From: an uncultured Chryseobacterium sp.
Lineage (GTDB): Bacteria > Bacteroidota > Bacteroidia > Flavobacteriales > Weeksellaceae
NCBI GenBank assembly: GCA_913775525.1
Contig: CAJYLH010000003.1
Coordinates: forward strand, 1-43,548
Length of the DNA: 43,548 nt
Direction: 5' to 3'
Below, piece after piece: positions 40,118 through 43,548 of this stretch. The notes under the pieces were generated by a model. That model was not told where the DNA came from. It saw only the letters and a program-made list of their open reading frames with translations, and did not search any database. Position 1 is the stretch's first letter, and each line of letters begins with the position of its first letter. A program made the position numbers and the translations under genes.

Positions 40118-40954
40118 TTAAACCTCTTTTGCAATCTCTTTTCCTTCCCTTCTGCTCCACTCGCTCCAGGAGCCTACATAGAGCGAAGGCGTATTAAATC
40201 CTGCGTACTCCAAAGCCAAAATAGTGTGGCATGCCGTGACTCCTGAACCACAATGAATGATCAGGTGTTCCAGTTTGCCCTGTAAAAGATCCCTGTATTT
40301 TTCCTTCAGCACGTCAGGCCTCAGGAAGCACCCGTTTTCATCCAGGTTTTCAGAAAAAGGAATATTGATGGCTCCGGGAATGTGTCCGGCAATTAAATCA
40401 ATAGGCTCAGATTCTCCTCTGTACCGGTAGGCATCCCGTACATCAACGACAACCGACGAATGGTTTACTAATTCATTTTCAACAGTTTCCAGCGACGCTA
40501 CGGGAAGAAGCCAATCTTCTTTTCTGATGATATCAGATTTATCAAAAACTTCTTCACCTGATGAAAATTCCAATCCTTCTCTTTCCGCATGCTGAAATCC
40601 TCCATCCAGAACACGCACATGGTCAAACCCAAAAGCTTTAAGCATCCACCAGGCTCTCGCTGCTGCATTAGCCCCGCTCTTATCGTCATATACAATGATG
40701 TGCGACCCTTCATCGATCCCAAGACCGGAAAGGGTCTCAGCAAATTTTTCAATTCCCGGAAGCGGATGTCTCCCTCCGAAGGCGGCATCCTCTCCGATCT
40801 CCGCCAGGTCCTCATGCAGATCTATAAATCTTGCCCCTTTAATATGTTTGGACAAATACTTCTCATAACTGTCTTTTCCTGCTCTCGCATCAAGAATGAT
40901 GAGATTTTCAGACGGAAGCTTGTTCAGTTCGGAAGGTGAAATAACTGGAGACAT
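40118..40954 (-). CDS. Thiosulfate/3-mercaptopyruvate sulfurtransferase
   Basis: A 278-residue protein with two rhodanese domains. The N-terminal one has LDARAGKDSYEKYLSKHIKGA and lacks the catalytic cysteine, as usual; the C-terminal one has VVDVRDAYRYRGES, HIPGAINIPFSE and the active-site loop HCGSGVTACH near 235. The loop CGSGVTA is the mercaptopyruvate-sulfurtransferase form. It transfers sulfur to thiol acceptors or cyanide. It stands alone on the minus strand. Confidence 0.94.
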   Translation of the reverse strand: MSPVISPSELNKLPSENLIILDARAGKDSYEKYLSKHIKGARFIDLHEDLAEIGEDAAFGGRHPLPGIEKFAETLSGLGIDEGSHIIVYDDKSGANAAARAWWMLKAFGFDHVRVLDGGFQHAEREGLEFSSGEEVFDKSDIIRKEDWLLPVASLETVENELVNHSSVVVDVRDAYRYRGESEPIDLIAGHIPGAINIPFSENLDENGCFLRPDVLKEKYRDLLQGKLEHLIIHCGSGVTACHTILALEYAGFNTPSLYVGSWSEWSRREGKEIAKEV

Positions 40955-41041
40955 GGTATTGAATTTTGTTTTTAAAATTAATCAGATTTCAACAAGTAAC
41001 TTTTACCTGAAATTAGTTGTAATAAGCCTTCAGGGTATCCT

Positions 41042-41890
41042 TTAAAAATTAAAAATATCTTTTGCCTTGTTATAAGAACTTTCAAAGTTCAGCAGGTTCA
41101 GTTTATGATCCGCTTTTTCCAAGCTCATAAAATTGATCACCTGTTCGGTAGGCATATTTCCTACCAGGTCATCTTTGGCCATCGGACAACCGCCGATTCC
41201 TTTGATGGCACTGTCAAACCTCCGGCACCCCTGGTCGTATGCCGCTTTTAATTTGGAATACGAATCTTCGTACCGGTTGTGGAAATGCCCTCCGAAATTA
41301 ATCTCCGGGTATTGGGCGGGGATTTTTTCAAACAGGAGCGTAATGGTCTGCGGTGTGGCAACTCCTGTGGTATCAGACAGCAAAATATCTTTGACCCCAA
41401 TCTCGGAAAAGCGTTGTGCCCAGAAATCAACATCTTCCCATTTCCACATTTCACCGTACGGGTTTCCGAAGGCCATGGAAAAATAAATGTTCAGCTGCTT
41501 TCCTTCTGTTTTTACCAGTTCCAGCATCCTGATGATGTCATTGAAGGCTTCTTCCTGGCTTTTATTGGTATTGCGGTGCTGAAAGGTTTCGGATATGGAA
41601 AACGGGAACCCCAGGATATCCACCGAAGGATGTTTCAGTGCTTTTTCCGCCCCCCGGTAGTTTCCGATGATTGCCGATATTTTAGTGTTGGATAATGACT
41701 TGTCTATATTTTCAGCCACTTCGTGGGAATCGGCCATCTGGGGAATCGCTTTCGGGGATACAAAACTCAGGCAGTCCAGCACGTCAAAGCCTACTTCCAT
41801 TAAAGAATTAATGTAATCTATCTTTTGGTGTGTAGGAATAAATTTTCCCCAACCCTGCATGGCATCTCGCGGACATTCGGTAAGAAACAT
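41042..41890 (-). CDS. Hydroxymethylglutaryl-CoA lyase
   Basis: A 282-residue TIM-barrel enzyme cleaving HMG-CoA to acetyl-CoA and acetoacetate in leucine and ketone breakdown. It begins MFLTECPRDAMQGW and has SDTTGVATP, GHFHNRY and the cysteine-containing loop IKGIGGCPMAKDDLVGN near the C terminus, which carries the catalytic Cys. The start at 41890 is chosen over an upstream in-frame one at 41992 because the minus-strand promoter (41916-41909) lies between them. Confidence 0.93.
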   Translation of the reverse strand: MFLTECPRDAMQGWGKFIPTHQKIDYINSLMEVGFDVLDCLSFVSPKAIPQMADSHEVAENIDKSLSNTKISAIIGNYRGAEKALKHPSVDILGFPFSISETFQHRNTNKSQEEAFNDIIRMLELVKTEGKQLNIYFSMAFGNPYGEMWKWEDVDFWAQRFSEIGVKDILLSDTTGVATPQTITLLFEKIPAQYPEINFGGHFHNRYEDSYSKLKAAYDQGCRRFDSAIKGIGGCPMAKDDLVGNMPTEQVINFMSLEKADHKLNLLNFESSYNKAKDIFNF

Positions 41891-41908
41891 TTTTACTTTT
41901 GATTTTTT

Positions 41909-41916
41909 CAAATATA
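41909..41916 (-). promoter_or_regulatory. -7 element of the HMG-CoA lyase gene
   Basis: TATATTTG on the minus strand fits TAnnTTTG, 18 bases before the ATG at 41890; it decides the start of that gene. Confidence 0.6.
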
Positions 41917-42049
41917 ATAAAACTAAACCACAACAGCCATGACAGAACCAAGAATTACAAAATACTGATTGAGAGCTTTTTAAAACAAACACTTCATTTT
42001 AAGCCCTGAGCTTGTGCTTCATATAATGCATTCTGAAAATCAAATTTGC

Positions 42050-42057
42050 TAACTTTG
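42050..42057 (+). promoter_or_regulatory. -7 element of pepT
   Basis: TAACTTTG fits TAnnTTTG, 19 bases before the pepT ATG. Confidence 0.6.
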
Positions 42058-42076
42058 CTGAAATTTATACCATCAG

Positions 42077-43324
42077 ATGAGTACAATAGAATTCAACCCT
42101 TTGTGGAAAGAAAAGTTACTGAACCGTTTTTTAAGTTATGTAAAGATATATTCAACCAGTGATGCAGAAAGTGAAGCAACCCCTTCTACCCCGCAACAGT
42201 GGAATATCGCCAAATATATTGTAGAAGAACTGAAAACCATCGGCCTGGAAGATGTTTCCATAGATGATAACGGCTATATCATGGGCTATGTTCCTTCTAA
42301 TCTTGAAAATGACCAGAAGCCAACCATCGGCTTTATCTCCCATTATGATACATCACCGGATTTCAGCGGGGAAAACGTTAATCCTCAGGTTTGGGAAAAT
42401 TATGACGGTAATGACCTGGTCCTTAACCAGACTACCGGATTTACGTTATCACCGTCAAAATTTGAAAGCTTAAAAAAATATACGGGACAGACTTTAATTA
42501 CTACGGACGGAAACACTCTTTTAGGTGCTGACGACAAAGCAGGCTGTGCAGAAATCGTTACGGCTGCGGAATATCTGATCGCCCATCCTGAAATCAAGCA
42601 CGGAAGGGTCGCTGTTGGATTTACTCCTGATGAAGAAATAGGAAGAGGAGCCCATAAATTTGATGTCGCGAAATTCGGGGCAGAATTTGCGTATACGATG
42701 GACGGAGGCGAAGTAGGAGAATTGGAATATGAAAACTTCAACGCCGCCGGTGCTGTTGTTAAGATCCACGGACTAAGTGTTCACCCGGGATACGCGTACG
42801 GAAAAATGGTGAATGCCGCCCTGCTGGCTTCTGAGTTCGTCCAGACGCTTCCGGCCAATGAAACGCCTGCCACCACCAAAGGTTTTGATGGATTTTATCA
42901 CCTGATGGACCTGAATGCAGATATTTCTGAGGCTAAGCTACAGTACATCATCCGTGATCATAACGAGGAAAAATTTGAAGCCAGAAAGAAATTCATGGAA
43001 GAGAAAGTAGCTGAATTCAACCAGAAACATGGTGCAGGAACAGCTGAAATTGAGATCAGGGAGCAGTACCGGAACATGAAGCAGCAGTTTGAAGGAAAGA
43101 TGCATATCATTGACTTGGCTGCGGCTGCTATGAAAGAAGCGGGTATCGAGCCTAAAATTAAAGCGATCAGAGGCGGAACCGATGGCGCTCAGCTATCCTA
43201 CATGGGACTGCCCTGCCCGAATATTTTTGCCGGTGGGATCAATTTCCACGGACCGTATGAATATGTAGCGCTGGAAAGCATGGAAAAAGCAATGGAAGTG
43301 ATTGTGAATATTGTGAAAGCGTAA
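42077..43324 (+). CDS. pepT: Peptidase T (tripeptide aminopeptidase)
   Basis: A 415-residue M20-family zinc peptidase that removes the N-terminal residue of tripeptides in the cytoplasm. Metal and catalytic residues are visible in GFISHYDTSPDFSG (about 76-89), TLLGADDKAGCAEI (about 147-160), FTPDEEIGRGAH (about 182-193), YTMDGGEVGELE, and the C-terminal INFHGPYEYVALE. The length fits PepT. It has its own promoter and a terminator. Confidence 0.96.
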   Translation: MSTIEFNPLWKEKLLNRFLSYVKIYSTSDAESEATPSTPQQWNIAKYIVEELKTIGLEDVSIDDNGYIMGYVPSNLENDQKPTIGFISHYDTSPDFSGENVNPQVWENYDGNDLVLNQTTGFTLSPSKFESLKKYTGQTLITTDGNTLLGADDKAGCAEIVTAAEYLIAHPEIKHGRVAVGFTPDEEIGRGAHKFDVAKFGAEFAYTMDGGEVGELEYENFNAAGAVVKIHGLSVHPGYAYGKMVNAALLASEFVQTLPANETPATTKGFDGFYHLMDLNADISEAKLQYIIRDHNEEKFEARKKFMEEKVAEFNQKHGAGTAEIEIREQYRNMKQQFEGKMHIIDLAAAAMKEAGIEPKIKAIRGGTDGAQLSYMGLPCPNIFAGGINFHGPYEYVALESMEKAMEVIVNIVKA

Positions 43325-43345
43325 GATCTTTCTAAAAAAATAGGG

Positions 43346-43377
43346 AAGCTGGCTTTTATTTAAAGCCGGCTTTTTTT
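43346..43377 (+). terminator. Terminator after pepT
   Basis: AAGCTGGCTTT (43346-43356) pairs with AAAGCCGGCTT (43362-43372, one G-T pair), followed by seven T. Confidence 0.88.
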
Positions 43378-43548
43378 ATTAATCATTGTGAAATATATTA
43401 GTTTCATTAAAAATTGCATATTGAAGTCGTCTTGACTTTTGATAAAAAGCTGTTGACATTTTGGAATAAAAAAAGGGATTAGGAAATTTGTGTCGCTAAA
43501 CCAAAAAAAATCCCATCCCTTGTACAAAGTACTGAGCAAAGATACAAT

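Noticed and set aside
41891-41992. Upstream start for HMG-CoA lyase at 41992
   Set aside because: The minus-strand promoter at 41916-41909 lies inside that extension, and the family begins at the second start.
1-43548. CRISPR array, rRNA genes or prophage
   Set aside because: No regularly spaced direct repeats, no rRNA sequence and no phage structural genes were recognised on either strand.

Overview
The window reads as chromosomal DNA of a flavobacterium close to Chryseobacterium (Bacteroidota, Weeksellaceae). The promoters carry the Bacteroidota -7 element TAnnTTTG, often with TTG about 19 bases upstream, and there are no clear Shine-Dalgarno sites. Families typical of the phylum are present: GLPGLI, DUF3078, DUF4919, DUF6122, S46 peptidase, META lipoprotein. 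The best protein matches recalled are Chryseobacterium-like. This placement is inference from recognition; no search was run.

Region 1 (1-3757) is visibly AT-richer than the rest and looks acquired. It opens with the 5' end of an ISAon1-type transposase gene (minus strand) and its probable terminus. A small helix-turn-helix ORF follows, then a tight four-gene unit at 661-3417: an SdpC-type toxin precursor, SdpA, SdpB, and a membrane-anchored PH-domain protein. No SdpI or SdpR is visible, so the PH-domain protein is the natural immunity candidate. A tRNA-Asn gene (3758-3834) marks the return to ordinary chromosome.

Region 2 (4001-12967) holds housekeeping and envelope genes: a lipoprotein coupled to apt, a TPR membrane protein with ribH, an LTA-synthase-like sulfatase, a convergent three-gene unit of two lipoproteins and a YgiC-like ATP-grasp protein, a YpfJ-like zinc protease, and a GLPGLI protein.

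Region 3 (13079-18034) is the suf iron-sulfur operon (sufA, sufB, sufC, sufD). It carries two unexpected passengers. One is a four-helix-bundle (23S rRNA intervening-sequence protein family) gene bounded by a perfect 21-bp inverted repeat between sufA and sufB. The other is a secreted transthyretin/5-hydroxyisourate-hydrolase-like gene between sufB and sufC. No sufS or sufE follows. A SufT/MIP18-like gene lies about 22 kb away.

Region 4 (18061-28736) has a DUF3078 protein, rhomboid protease, dprA, gdhA with a cluster of three hairpins, a secreted low-complexity protein, a Kir-type potassium channel overlapping a YkgJ-like cysteine-cluster gene, a group III truncated haemoglobin, a ChaA-like antiporter, and the distal part of a five-gene minus-strand operon (hflX, DUF4919, Na+/H+ antiporter, AlkD-like, DUF6122).

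Region 5 (28749-43548) continues with hflX, a META lipoprotein, an S46 dipeptidyl-peptidase with the DPP7-type glycine, YdeI-like, acyl-CoA synthetase, ComM/YifB, a plus-strand cluster (HExxH protein, csaA, exonuclease, SufT-like), a sulfurtransferase, HMG-CoA lyase and pepT. The last 170 bases hold no gene. The most interesting items are the Sdp-type toxin locus with its unusual candidate immunity gene and the inverted-repeat-bounded four-helix-bundle cassette inside the suf operon.
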